From Muricauda sp. SCSIO 64092 (GTDB lineage Bacteria; Bacteroidota; Bacteroidia; Flavobacteriales; Flavobacteriaceae): a DNA stretch of 64,000 nucleotides. The stretch lies in the NCBI RefSeq assembly GCF_023016285.1, contig NZ_CP095413.1:5098501-5162500 (forward strand), read 5' to 3'. The position numbers and the translations under genes are program-made. The notes below the pieces were generated by a model. It made no database searches, was not told the DNA's origin, and saw nothing but the letters and a program-made list of their open reading frames with translations. Below, piece after piece: positions 34,777 to 43,277 of the stretch (its first letter is position 1; each line of letters starts with the position of its first letter).

Positions 34777-35643
34777 TTAAGTAAGGAGTTCCAAACTTAG
34801 TTTGATCAGGGAATCCACCATTTTTAGGGGATTTTTTGAGAAGGTCCCCAAAGGCCGATTGGCCAGGATGGCATTCAGGGACACTGCCCTATGACCAAGG
34901 AGCCTGGAGAGTCCATAAATGGTGGCCGTTTCCATTTCCAAATTGGTAATGGATTTGTCCTGGTAGCGAAATGAAGCCAATTTGGAATGGAAGTCCGTCA
35001 ATTTTTGTTTTAGGCGTAATTCCCGCCCCTGTGGGCCGTAAAACCCAGCATTGGTGAGGGTCATTCCCAATCGTATACGATTTGATTCTAATTGTTTTTC
35101 CAGTTCTTGATGGCATATTGTGGTATAGGGAACAATGCCTTTCTCCGTCCAACCCAAATGGGCAATTAAGGATTGGGTCATTTCATCAATTTCCACATGC
35201 TCCTTCTCGTAGAAATGGAGAATACCGTCCAATCCAATGGCATAATGGGACAATAAAAAGGAATCCACGGGGATATCGGGCTGTAGTGCACCTGAGGTGC
35301 CGATACGAACAATATCAAGGGTGTTGCCAGTTGGTTTGATTTCACGCGTTGAAAAATCAATATTGACCAAAGCGTCCAATTCGTTCAAAACGATATCAAT
35401 ATTTCCGGTACCTATACCTGTGGAAAGCACGGTCAATCTTTTCCCATTGAGCATACCCGTATGTGTTAGGAACTCCCGCTTTTGCTTTTTGAGCTCGATA
35501 GTGTCAAAATACCGGGATACCTGTTGAACGCGGTTGGGGTCACCCACAACAATGACCGTAGGGGCAATATCCTCCGGAAGTAGGTTTAGATGATAAATGC
35601 TACCATCAGCATTCAAAATCAGCTCGGACTCGCCAATGGGCAT
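34777..35643 (-). CDS. Nucleoside phosphorylase (NP-I family)
   Basis: A 288-residue phosphorylase of the uridine/purine nucleoside phosphorylase superfamily. VIVVGDPNRV near the N-terminus, STGIGTGNIDIVLNEL, RIGTSGAL and the ribose-binding NLEMETATIYGLSRLLGH are visible. It releases base and ribose-1-phosphate from a nucleoside in salvage; closer to uridine phosphorylase by the GDPxR and MET motifs, but the base is not certain. ATG start at 35643, 12 bases after the DUF1835 gene on the same strand. Confidence 0.9.
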   Translation of the reverse strand: MPIGESELILNADGSIYHLNLLPEDIAPTVIVVGDPNRVQQVSRYFDTIELKKQKREFLTHTGMLNGKRLTVLSTGIGTGNIDIVLNELDALVNIDFSTREIKPTGNTLDIVRIGTSGALQPDIPVDSFLLSHYAIGLDGILHFYEKEHVEIDEMTQSLIAHLGWTEKGIVPYTTICHQELEKQLESNRIRLGMTLTNAGFYGPQGRELRLKQKLTDFHSKLASFRYQDKSITNLEMETATIYGLSRLLGHRAVSLNAILANRPLGTFSKNPLKMVDSLIKLSLELLT

Positions 35644-35655
35644 ACAGTAACGGAG

Positions 35656-36588
35656 TTACAGTTTTAAAATACGATCGGTTTCTGTATTGTAAAGGAAATT
35701 GTATTTAAGGGCACCTCCCAAATAATAGTCCTCGTCCCTTAACTGGGAATAGTAGTTTTCCCTCTTTTCCAAAATCGCTTTTCCCTTGGTGGATAAACGT
35801 ACAGGGTTAAAAGAGGAAAATAGGGGCTTTAAGGTGGTAATCATCCGTTCGTACTGGGAGTCCCCAAAACCGTAAAAGCCTTGGTTTTGAAGTATTTTAC
35901 CGATCAAATCCCTTTTGGACTTTGGTTTTTGTTCCCTTGCGACGCCCAAAACAGTGTTTTCAACAGCGTTAAGACCATTCTTTATCGTTGGAAAACGCTG
36001 TAAATGTGCCTGTATCGCTTCGGAAAGATACTTAAATTGGAAGCTGTCAAAATCAGCCAAGTTCTCCAGTCGCATAGGATTGTCGCTGCAGTACAATTGC
36101 CAAACGTAATCGGCGTATTCAATATCATCTTGGGATAAAATGATACGTCGCTCATAAATCTCGGTGAGCTGCTCGTCCGAAAGTTCATTGAGTCCATAAA
36201 GCCGTTCGGTATTGTCCTCCTTTCCACTGCAGACCAATGAGATTTCCGCGTGACGCCTATAGGTTTTGAGCCAGCTAAGGACCGCGAGCATATTGATCTG
36301 GCAAAATAGGTCATATTCAAACCAAAGTACAATTTGGTCTTGTTGCTTGTGACTGCACAGGGAACGGTATTCCTTCAAGGTTTTCTCTACGAACCAGGAT
36401 TTGCTGATGCGGTAGTTTTTGTTCAAAAACTCAAATCTCGTTTTCCAGAATGATTCACTACCTACGCTACTGAGTGTTTTACCTTCACATAGCATCTCCC
36501 TCCAGGTAACAATGTCACCTTTAAAGGGAAGCGTTTTTAATCTTTCGGTGAAACTATCCCCGTTGGTAATGTGCAACAGTGATTTCAT
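35656..36588 (-). CDS. DUF1835 domain protein
   Basis: A 310-residue protein starting MKSLLHITNGDSFTERL, the DUF1835 signature, with IVTWREMLCEGKT and IVLWFEYDLFCQINMLAVL. The C-terminal part (from about 225) resembles a winged-helix-like domain. Function unknown; probably cytosolic. The TTG at 36594 is a less likely start. It lies upstream of the nucleoside phosphorylase in an apparent operon. Confidence 0.85.
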   Translation of the reverse strand: MKSLLHITNGDSFTERLKTLPFKGDIVTWREMLCEGKTLSSVGSESFWKTRFEFLNKNYRISKSWFVEKTLKEYRSLCSHKQQDQIVLWFEYDLFCQINMLAVLSWLKTYRRHAEISLVCSGKEDNTERLYGLNELSDEQLTEIYERRIILSQDDIEYADYVWQLYCSDNPMRLENLADFDSFQFKYLSEAIQAHLQRFPTIKNGLNAVENTVLGVAREQKPKSKRDLIGKILQNQGFYGFGDSQYERMITTLKPLFSSFNPVRLSTKGKAILEKRENYYSQLRDEDYYLGGALKYNFLYNTETDRILKL

Positions 36589-36629
36589 TTTCAAGTGTTG
36601 TTTCGTTGGTTAGAAAATTAAAAGTAAGA

Positions 36630-36663
36630 TTTAAAGGAAGAAAACAAAAATATTTCCTTTAAA
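36630..36663 (-). terminator. Weak hairpin between SUI1 and DUF1835 genes
   Basis: TTTAAAGGAA and TTCCTTTAAA pair over 10 bp around a 14-base loop. The T-run after it is weak, so it may be a terminator for SUI1 or a processing site. Confidence 0.35.
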
Positions 36664-36730
36664 AGGTTGGTTAATGAACGATAAATTTAACAGTTGGTCG
36701 ATTATAATTGACTAATTACTACCTATTTAA

Positions 36731-37060
36731 CTACCCTCCAACCCGTTTTACGGAAAATCCTTTATCGGTTAGGAATTCCATGATCTTATCCCGAAAATCG
36801 CCCTGAATAATAATGGTTTCGTTTTTATGGCTCCCTCCAACCCCCAATAAGGTTTGCAGGGATTTGGTCAGTTTTTTGAAATCGGAGGGTGCCCCATTGT
36901 ATCCTTCCAAAATGGTTACCGGTTTTCCTTTTCGTTTTTCGTATTTGCAAATAATGGGCTCGTCCTGTAACCAAAACCCCGTCTTTTTTTCCCCTTCCTG
37001 CCCGGTTTCATGGGGTACATGGTCCGGAAAAAGGTTTTTAAGTTGGTCCTTTAGATCCAT
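36731..37060 (-). CDS. SUI1/eIF1-like translation factor
   Basis: A 109-residue member of the SUI1 family (bacterial YciH). The conserved C-terminal half reads ILEGYNGAPSDFKKLTKSLQ and LGVGGSHKNETIIIQGDFRDKI. YciH-type proteins bind the 30S subunit and tune start-codon selection. The short charged N-terminus is typical. It starts 2 bases after the stop of the oxygenase gene, so the two are probably cotranscribed. Confidence 0.92.
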   Translation of the reverse strand: MDLKDQLKNLFPDHVPHETGQEGEKKTGFWLQDEPIICKYEKRKGKPVTILEGYNGAPSDFKKLTKSLQTLLGVGGSHKNETIIIQGDFRDKIMEFLTDKGFSVKRVGG

Positions 37061-37062
37061 GA

Positions 37063-38013
37063 CTATTTTTTTACCAAACCCAATTCTATTAAACGTTCAT
37101 TTAGATAATCGCCTGCCGTAGTATCCTCAAATTGTTTTGGATGGGCCTCATCTATGCAGTTTTCCAAGCAATTTAACGACATTTCACTGATCGGATGCAT
37201 GAAAAAAGGAATCGAGTAGCGGGAAGTTCCCCAAAGTTCCCTGGGGGGGTTCACTACCTGGTGGATAGTGGATTTCAATTTATTGTTGGTTAAACGCGAT
37301 AGCATATCCCCCACATTGATCATCAGTTCATCCGGTCTGGCGATGGCATCCACCCAATTTCCTTGATGATCTTTCACTTGCAATCCTTTGCCATGGGCGC
37401 CCATTAAAAGGGTAATAAGGTTAATGTCCCCATGGGCCGCTGCCCTAACGGCATTTTTTGGTTCTTCGGTAATGGGAGGGTAGTGTATGGGCCGGAGAAT
37501 GGAATTCCCATTTTTGATATATTGATCAAAATAGGTCTCTTCCAGGCCCAAATGAAGTGACAGGGCCCTTAATACATACTGTGCCGTTTTCTCCAACATT
37601 TTATAGGCTTCTTTTCCAACGGTATTGAAATCGGCAAGTTCCTCCACGGTCACGTTTTCCGGATATTCCTTTTCCAGTTTGGAATCGTTCTCCACATATT
37701 GTCCAAAATGCCAAAATTCCTTTAAATCCCCTTCTTTTCGTCCTTTGGCATGTTCCTTTCCAAATGAGGTATAGCCCCGTTGCCCCCCAATTCCCGCTAT
37801 TTCGTACTTGTCTTTGGTTTGCTGTGGCAATCCAAAGAAATGTTTTATCTCTTCATAGAGCTTTTCCACCAGTTCATTGGACAGGAAATGACCGCTTAAG
37901 GCCACAAATCCAATATCCTCAAAAGCTGCTCCAATTTCTTGAACAAATTTTTCCTTTTTGGCAGGGTCATCGGATAAAAAATCCCCCAGGTGAACACTTG
38001 GTATGGCACTCAT
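37063..38013 (-). CDS. Isopenicillin N synthase-like 2OG-Fe(II) oxygenase
   Basis: A 316-residue non-haem iron oxygenase with an N-terminal DIOX_N domain (IPSVHLGDFLSDDPAK) and a double-stranded beta-helix core. The iron triad is visible: HGD (in AAHGDINLITLLMG) and the distal His in STIHQVVNPP, with Arg of RYSIPFF as the 2-oxoglutarate contact. The substrate is unknown; the IPNS-like family has many unassigned bacterial members. I chose ATG 38013 (MSAIPSVHLG), as the upstream residues look non-coding. Confidence 0.9.
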   Translation of the reverse strand: MSAIPSVHLGDFLSDDPAKKEKFVQEIGAAFEDIGFVALSGHFLSNELVEKLYEEIKHFFGLPQQTKDKYEIAGIGGQRGYTSFGKEHAKGRKEGDLKEFWHFGQYVENDSKLEKEYPENVTVEELADFNTVGKEAYKMLEKTAQYVLRALSLHLGLEETYFDQYIKNGNSILRPIHYPPITEEPKNAVRAAAHGDINLITLLMGAHGKGLQVKDHQGNWVDAIARPDELMINVGDMLSRLTNNKLKSTIHQVVNPPRELWGTSRYSIPFFMHPISEMSLNCLENCIDEAHPKQFEDTTAGDYLNERLIELGLVKK

Positions 38014-38065
38014 GGTTCTTTGTTTTTTGATTACCTCCAAAAGTAAGCAATCTTGCCCTTTTTAC

Positions 38066-38073
38066 TACTTTTG
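38066..38073 (+). promoter_or_regulatory. -7 element before E1 gene
   Basis: TACTTTTG matches TAnnTTTG exactly, 20 bases before the ATG at 38093. No clear -33 TTTG at the right distance. Confidence 0.4.
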
Positions 38074-38092
38074 GATACATAACAACAACTAT

Positions 38093-40072
38093 ATGCGCTA
38101 CCATATTGGGGATTTGAACCCAGAAGAATTGCTCCGGTTCTACGGACGTATGCTAAAACCTAGAATGATAGAGGAAAAGATGTTGATCCTGCTCCGGCAG
38201 GGTAAGGTTCCCAAATGGTTCAGTGGAATGGGACAGGAGGCCATATCCGTTGGCGTTGCCTCCGCCCTCAAGGACTCCGAATACATCCTTCCCATGCATC
38301 GAAACCTTGGGGTGTTCACCACACGCAATGTTCCTTTAAAACGACTTTTCGCACAATGGCAAGGGAAGGCCAGCGGATTTACAAAAGGAAGGGACAGAAG
38401 TTTTCATTTTGGCAGTCAAGAACATAAAATTGTTGGGATGATTTCCCATTTGGGGCCACAACTTGGGGTCGCCAATGGAATAGCACTGGCCGATTTAATT
38501 CGAAAAAAGAAAAGGGTCACCGCAGTTTTTACAGGGGAAGGAGCTACCAGTGAAGGGGATTTTCATGAAGCATTGAACGTGGCCTCCGTTTGGAACCTAC
38601 CCATTTTATTTTGTATCGAAAACAATGGTTACGGCCTGTCCACGCCTACCAGGGAACAATACAATTGTGAACATCTGGCGGACAGGGCAAAGGGATATGG
38701 GATAGAAGGCAGAATTATTGAAGGAAACAATATTTTGGAAGTCTACACAAAGGTCAATGAACTCTGTAAGGCCTTAAGAAAACGACCACGCCCCGTACTT
38801 CTTGAGTTCAAGACCTTCCGTATGCGTGGACATGAGGAAGCCAGCGGCATCAAATATGTACCGGAAAAAACGATTAAGGAATGGGCCAAGAAAGATCCCA
38901 TAGCCAATTTTGAAGCCTTTTTATTGAAGCAGGGTATCTTGAACGATAAGAAAATAGAGAAGCTCAAAACGGATTATATGGAGGAAATCAACATGAGCCT
39001 AAAAATGGCTTTTGATGAGGATCCGGTTGTATTTAATGGAAAAAGGGAGTTGGATGATATCTATCAAAAAACCGAAGATAAACCCATTGAACCCGGTGTG
39101 TTGGATACCCAGGAAATACGTTTTGTGGATGCGGTATCCCAGGGTTTACGGCAGTCGATGGAAGAACACAATGAGTTGGTCCTTATGGGACAGGACATTG
39201 CGGAATATGGGGGAGTGTTTAAAATAACGGAAGGTTTTGTAAAGGAATTTGGTAGAAATAGGGTTCGGAATACCCCTATTTGCGAATCCGTTATTGTGTC
39301 CGCGGCAATGGGCCTCTCCATCAACTCCATGAAGGCGGTAGTGGAAATGCAATTCGCCGATTTCGTAAGCAGTGGGTTTAACCCCATTGTCAACTACTTG
39401 GCAAAAATTCATTACCGTTGGGGACAAAATGCAGATGTGGTCATACGAATGCCGTGTGGCGGAGGGGTGGGTGCCGGACCCTTCCATTCCCAGACCAATG
39501 AAGCTTGGTTTACCAAAACCCCTGGACTTAAAGTGGTGTATCCCGCATTTCCTGCGGATGCCAAGGGACTGTTGACCGCCAGTATCAACGATCCCAATCC
39601 GGTACTGTTCTTTGAACACAAGGGACTTTACCGCAGTATTTCCGGTGATGTACCAAAGGCGTATTACACCTTGCCACTGGGTAAGGCCTCGCTTTTGAAG
39701 GAGGGAAATGATGTTTCAATCGTTACCTTTGGTGCTGGCGTACATTGGGCTTTGGAAACCTTGGAACGGCATTCCAATATATCAGCGGATTTAATTGACT
39801 TACGAACTTTGGCTCCATTGGACACCGAAACAATATACCAATCGGTTCAAAAAACGGGCAAACTTATCATACTCCAGGAAGATACGCTTTTTGGAGGGGT
39901 GGCAAGTGACATTTCCGCAATGGTTACGGAACACTGCTTTGAATATTTGGATGGCCCGATCAAAAGGGTGGCAAGTTTGGATACTCCGGTTCCTTTTGCC
40001 AAAAGTTTGGAGGAGGGTTTTTTGCCTAAAAAACGTTTTGAGGATGACTTATTGGAACTCCTGGCCTATTAG
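38093..40072 (+). CDS. Fused alpha-beta 2-oxoacid dehydrogenase E1
   Basis: A 659-residue thiamine diphosphate enzyme in which the E1-alpha (about 1-340) and E1-beta (about 345-659) chains are fused, as is common in Bacteroidota. The ThDP motif runs from GEGATSEGDFHEA to IENNGYG; the beta half has VLMGQDIAEYGGVFKITEGF and MPCGGGVGAGPFHSQ. This matches branched-chain 2-oxoacid (2-oxoisovalerate) dehydrogenase E1, which decarboxylates the oxoacids of Val, Leu and Ile for branched fatty-acid starters. No E2 or E3 gene is nearby. ATG at 38093; a frame from 38003 is upstream sequence. Confidence 0.93.
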   Translation: MRYHIGDLNPEELLRFYGRMLKPRMIEEKMLILLRQGKVPKWFSGMGQEAISVGVASALKDSEYILPMHRNLGVFTTRNVPLKRLFAQWQGKASGFTKGRDRSFHFGSQEHKIVGMISHLGPQLGVANGIALADLIRKKKRVTAVFTGEGATSEGDFHEALNVASVWNLPILFCIENNGYGLSTPTREQYNCEHLADRAKGYGIEGRIIEGNNILEVYTKVNELCKALRKRPRPVLLEFKTFRMRGHEEASGIKYVPEKTIKEWAKKDPIANFEAFLLKQGILNDKKIEKLKTDYMEEINMSLKMAFDEDPVVFNGKRELDDIYQKTEDKPIEPGVLDTQEIRFVDAVSQGLRQSMEEHNELVLMGQDIAEYGGVFKITEGFVKEFGRNRVRNTPICESVIVSAAMGLSINSMKAVVEMQFADFVSSGFNPIVNYLAKIHYRWGQNADVVIRMPCGGGVGAGPFHSQTNEAWFTKTPGLKVVYPAFPADAKGLLTASINDPNPVLFFEHKGLYRSISGDVPKAYYTLPLGKASLLKEGNDVSIVTFGAGVHWALETLERHSNISADLIDLRTLAPLDTETIYQSVQKTGKLIILQEDTLFGGVASDISAMVTEHCFEYLDGPIKRVASLDTPVPFAKSLEEGFLPKKRFEDDLLELLAY

Positions 40073-40166
40073 TTTTTTAGAAGTGCCTTTTTTCGACAAA
40101 TTGATGTGATATGGAAAACCATTGCTGCAGTTTTTGCGTATGTACCAATAGTATAATCCAAACGAT

Positions 40167-40652
40167 ATGATAAGAAAAACAAGTATTTTGCTAGGAGTGT
40201 TTACGATTTTGTTGGGGTCCTGTACCACCACCAAGTCTGTGCGTTCCCAACGCAATTTGTTCAGTGGCACGTGGTCCCTGGACAATATTAGGTATGAAAA
40301 CAACACCGGAAACTTTCAGGCCGTTCTATTTGATGATGCCAAGGACATTTGTTTTGAGGGGAGCGAATGGTTTTTTAGGGACAATAACAGTACTGGGCGA
40401 TATACCATAAAAGGCGGATCCCTATGTCAAGGAGGGGATAGGTACATTCGTTGGTCCGTTATTGAGCCTGCACAAAACTACAGTAGTCAGTTACAGTTCA
40501 AATTCATTGATGAGAAGTATAAGGACATTTCTGGCGGAGTAGGGTACCGATTGAATATTACCAGTCTGGACGAACAACAAATGGTATTAAAGTCTAATGC
40601 AAATGTTGATGGTGAATTGGTCACCATTGTTTACGAATTTTCAAAAAAATAA
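40167..40652 (+). CDS. Lipocalin-like lipoprotein
   Basis: A 161-residue lipoprotein: hydrophobic signal with lipobox LLGSC (Cys19), then a beta-rich domain with FSGTWSLDNIRYEN near its start, the usual lipocalin_4 opening in flavobacteria. A Gly-X-Trp-like motif occurs. It is probably attached to the outer membrane, with an unknown ligand. Three bases separate it from the OmpA-like gene on the same strand, so they may be cotranscribed. Confidence 0.8.
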   Translation: MIRKTSILLGVFTILLGSCTTTKSVRSQRNLFSGTWSLDNIRYENNTGNFQAVLFDDAKDICFEGSEWFFRDNNSTGRYTIKGGSLCQGGDRYIRWSVIEPAQNYSSQLQFKFIDEKYKDISGGVGYRLNITSLDEQQMVLKSNANVDGELVTIVYEFSKK

Positions 40653-40655
40653 AAA

Positions 40656-41348
40656 ATGAACATCAAGCTTAAAAAAGGAATCTCATACGGAATGATCGTG
40701 CTACTATTGGTTAGTTGTAGTGCCGTAAAAAATGCCAATAAAGCACAGAAAGGTGGTGCCATTGGTGCAGCAGGTGGTGCGGTAATTGGAGGAATCATTG
40801 GGAACAATGTCGGAAAGGGAAATACGGTCCTTGGCGCGATTATTGGTGCCGCCGTAGGCGGTGCCGCAGGTGGCTATATTGGAAGTAGGATGGATCGCCA
40901 GGCAGAGCGGATCGAGGAAGAAATACCGGGTGCGGAAGTACAGCGTGTTGGTGAAGGGATCAACGTAACCTTTACCCAGGATGCCGGTGTTTTCTTTGAC
41001 ACCAACAAATCCGATGTCAAAGGAAGCTCCGCGGAAACACTCAATAAGTTGGCTGACATTTTTAGGGAATACCCAAAGTCCAATATTTTGGTCGAAGGGC
41101 ACACGGACAGTGCCGGTTCCGAAGAATACAATCTTGGACTGTCACAAAAAAGGGCAGAGTCCGTTACCCAGTATTTGATAGCACAAGGCATCAGTTCATC
41201 CCGACTTACCACCAAATGGTATGGCGAAACGCAACCCAGGGAAAGCAATGAAACGGCAGCGGGCAAGGCCAAAAACCGTAGGGTGGAACTGGCCATTGTA
41301 GCCAGTGACTCATTAAAAGAGGAAGCCTACGAGAATACCAAAGGATAA
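40656..41348 (+). CDS. OmpA-family lipoprotein with glycine zipper
   Basis: A 230-residue lipoprotein: signal peptide with lipobox LLVSC, a glycine-zipper region (GGAIGAAGGAVIGGIIGNN and AVGGAAGGYIG, about 32-75), then a C-terminal OmpA/MotB peptidoglycan-binding domain with FFDTNKSDVKGSSAETLNKL and VEGHTDSAGSEEYNLGLSQKRA. It resembles YfiB/YiaD-like anchors linking the outer membrane to peptidoglycan. Followed by a strong terminator. Confidence 0.92.
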   Translation: MNIKLKKGISYGMIVLLLVSCSAVKNANKAQKGGAIGAAGGAVIGGIIGNNVGKGNTVLGAIIGAAVGGAAGGYIGSRMDRQAERIEEEIPGAEVQRVGEGINVTFTQDAGVFFDTNKSDVKGSSAETLNKLADIFREYPKSNILVEGHTDSAGSEEYNLGLSQKRAESVTQYLIAQGISSSRLTTKWYGETQPRESNETAAGKAKNRRVELAIVASDSLKEEAYENTKG

Positions 41349-41360
41349 GATCATATTATA

Positions 41361-41378
41361 GAACTCGTCTTGAGTTTG
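41361..41378 (+). repeat. Solitary 18-bp palindrome of the MITE-end type
   Basis: gaactcgtcttgagtttg differs from the inverted ends of the 188-bp element by only one to three bases. Here it stands alone before a terminator. Confidence 0.55.
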
Positions 41379-41391
41379 TATTGATAAAAGA

Positions 41392-41423
41392 AATCCCGGA
41401 TTTTTTCCGGGATTTTTCTTTTT
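41392..41423 (+). terminator. Intrinsic terminator after OmpA-like gene
   Basis: AATCCCGG pairs with CCGGGATT around a 7-base A/T loop, followed by a T-rich run. Bidirectional in base composition; it separates the lipoprotein pair from the polyketide cluster. Confidence 0.85.
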
Positions 41424-41442
41424 TAAAGTATCTTTTGGCTAC

Positions 41443-42564
41443 ATGCAGCAAAACGTAATTATTGTGGGCGGTGGTCTAGCGGGGCTTACCGCATCCATTT
41501 TGCTCTCCAAGGCCGGTATTGGGGTATTGGTCATTGAGAAAAATCCGTACCCCAACCATAAAGTCTGTGGGGAATATGTCTCCAATGAGGTCCGGCCCTT
41601 ATTGGAGGGTTTGGGCCTTGATGTAAAGGCGTTGGGGGCTTTGGATATCAAGTTATTTTCCTTGAGTACACTTACGGGCAAATGCATTGATGTTAAATTG
41701 CCCTTGGGCGGTTTTGGGGTAAGCCGTTATGCATTGGACAATGCCTTGTACCATTTGGCACTCGAAAATGGGGTGGAGTTTGCCTTTGAAACGGTAACCG
41801 ACATTGTTTTTGAAGATGATCTTTTTAACATAACATCGGATAACGGTCACTATCAGGCATCCGTGGTCCTCGGTTGTTACGGAAAACGTTCAAATTTGGA
41901 CAAAAAACTAAATCGGGGTTTTTTAAAACAGCAATCGCCCTGGCTTGGTGTCAAATGCCATTATCGTTTGGCTGACTTTCCTTCGGATAAGGTAGAACTG
42001 CACAGCTTTTATGGGGGTTATGGAGGACTGTCCAAAACGGAACAAGGTCTGGTGAACTTTTGTTATTTGGCCAATTACGCAAGCTTTAAAAAATACCGAA
42101 ACATAGCGGAGTTCAACCGAAACATTGTTTCACAAAACCGTTATCTAAAACAGTTTTTGGAAAACGCGGAACCTGTTTTTGAAAAGCCTTTGAGCATTGC
42201 CCAAATATCATTTGCCTCAAAAACCATTGTGGAAAACCATGTTTTGTACTGTGGGGATAGTGCAGGCTTAATACATCCGCTGTGCGGCAATGGGATGGCG
42301 ATGGCCATTCATGCCGGACAAATTGCGTCGTCCTATGCCATTCGGTTCTTTGCCGAGAAGGGGTATGGGAGAGTGGATATGGAGCATGATTATATCAATT
42401 TATGGAAAGCGACCTTTGCGAAACGTTTACGGTATGGCCGGTATATTCAAAAGCTTTTATTAAATCCTAAACTAGCGGATGTGATTTTTTCAATTATCCC
42501 AAAATCCCAAAGAATTATCAATCCGATTATCCAACGAACCCATGGAAAGCCTATCTTAGTGTAA
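41443..42564 (+). CDS. FAD-dependent oxidoreductase (geranylgeranyl reductase-like)
   Basis: A 373-residue flavoprotein with the ADP-binding VIIVGGGLAGLTASILLSKAG (about 5-25), the motif EKNPYPNHKVCGEYVS and the distal FAD site LYCGDSAGLIHPLCGNGMAMAIHAG. It belongs to the family that includes geranylgeranyl reductases and aromatic hydroxylases. In Streptomyces srs clusters a flavoprotein hydroxylase oxidises the alkylresorcinol made by a type III PKS; I infer a similar role here. It heads the cluster; its stop overlaps the methyltransferase start as TAATG. Confidence 0.87.
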   Translation: MQQNVIIVGGGLAGLTASILLSKAGIGVLVIEKNPYPNHKVCGEYVSNEVRPLLEGLGLDVKALGALDIKLFSLSTLTGKCIDVKLPLGGFGVSRYALDNALYHLALENGVEFAFETVTDIVFEDDLFNITSDNGHYQASVVLGCYGKRSNLDKKLNRGFLKQQSPWLGVKCHYRLADFPSDKVELHSFYGGYGGLSKTEQGLVNFCYLANYASFKKYRNIAEFNRNIVSQNRYLKQFLENAEPVFEKPLSIAQISFASKTIVENHVLYCGDSAGLIHPLCGNGMAMAIHAGQIASSYAIRFFAEKGYGRVDMEHDYINLWKATFAKRLRYGRYIQKLLLNPKLADVIFSIIPKSQRIINPIIQRTHGKPILV

Positions 42565-43271
42565 TGGATATTTCCATTAGAAGTTCGGAGGTAGAGCTCA
42601 TGGATCGGCCAGGACTGGATAAAAAGTCCCTTACCAACGCGCTAAAAGACATCAATTTTTGCAACACTTGGCTTGGTGGTTACCGTTTGACCATAAATGC
42701 CGTCCTGGATTTGATCAAATCGGATAGGGGAAAATCGTATACGATTTTGGATGTAGGCTGCGGGGACGGGGAAATGCTGCGAAAACTATCAAAAACACTC
42801 CATGACAAAGGAATTTCCCACCGCCTTGTGGGGATCGATATCAATAAGACCATTTTAGGGATTGCAGAAGAGAAATCCCAGGATTTTTTGGATATTGGAT
42901 ACCGATATAGCGATATTTTGACCGATGATTCCCTGGACTGTGACATTTTATTGTGCACGTTGACCCTGCACCATCTTAAGCAGAAGGAGATTCCCCTTTT
43001 TTTAAATCGATTTGTTGCCATTGCCCGTGTTGGAGTGGTCATCAACGATTTGCAACGGAGTAGGGTCGCCCATTTTTTGTTCAAAATCTTCCGAGCCGTC
43101 TTTTTAAAATCCAAAATTGCCAAGAATGATGGTTTGGTATCCATTAGGCGAGCTTTTAAAAAGGAAGAACTCTTAAGAATGTCAAAACGGATAACTGGGG
43201 CCTCACATCGGATTTCGTGGAAATGGGCCTTTCGCTATGTTTGGATACTTAAACCACAATTGCAGGGATAA
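42564..43271 (+). CDS. SAM-dependent methyltransferase
   Basis: A 235-residue class I methyltransferase with motif I ILDVGCGDGEMLRKL (about 52-66) and the acidic end of motif II in LVGIDINKTILGIA; motif IV is in CDILLCTLTLHHL. The next gene is the type III PKS; a methyltransferase of this kind (SrsB-like) would O- or C-methylate the resorcinol head. The start overlaps the previous stop. Confidence 0.87.
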   Translation: MDISIRSSEVELMDRPGLDKKSLTNALKDINFCNTWLGGYRLTINAVLDLIKSDRGKSYTILDVGCGDGEMLRKLSKTLHDKGISHRLVGIDINKTILGIAEEKSQDFLDIGYRYSDILTDDSLDCDILLCTLTLHHLKQKEIPLFLNRFVAIARVGVVINDLQRSRVAHFLFKIFRAVFLKSKIAKNDGLVSIRRAFKKEELLRMSKRITGASHRISWKWAFRYVWILKPQLQG

Positions 43272-43277
43272 CGACGT

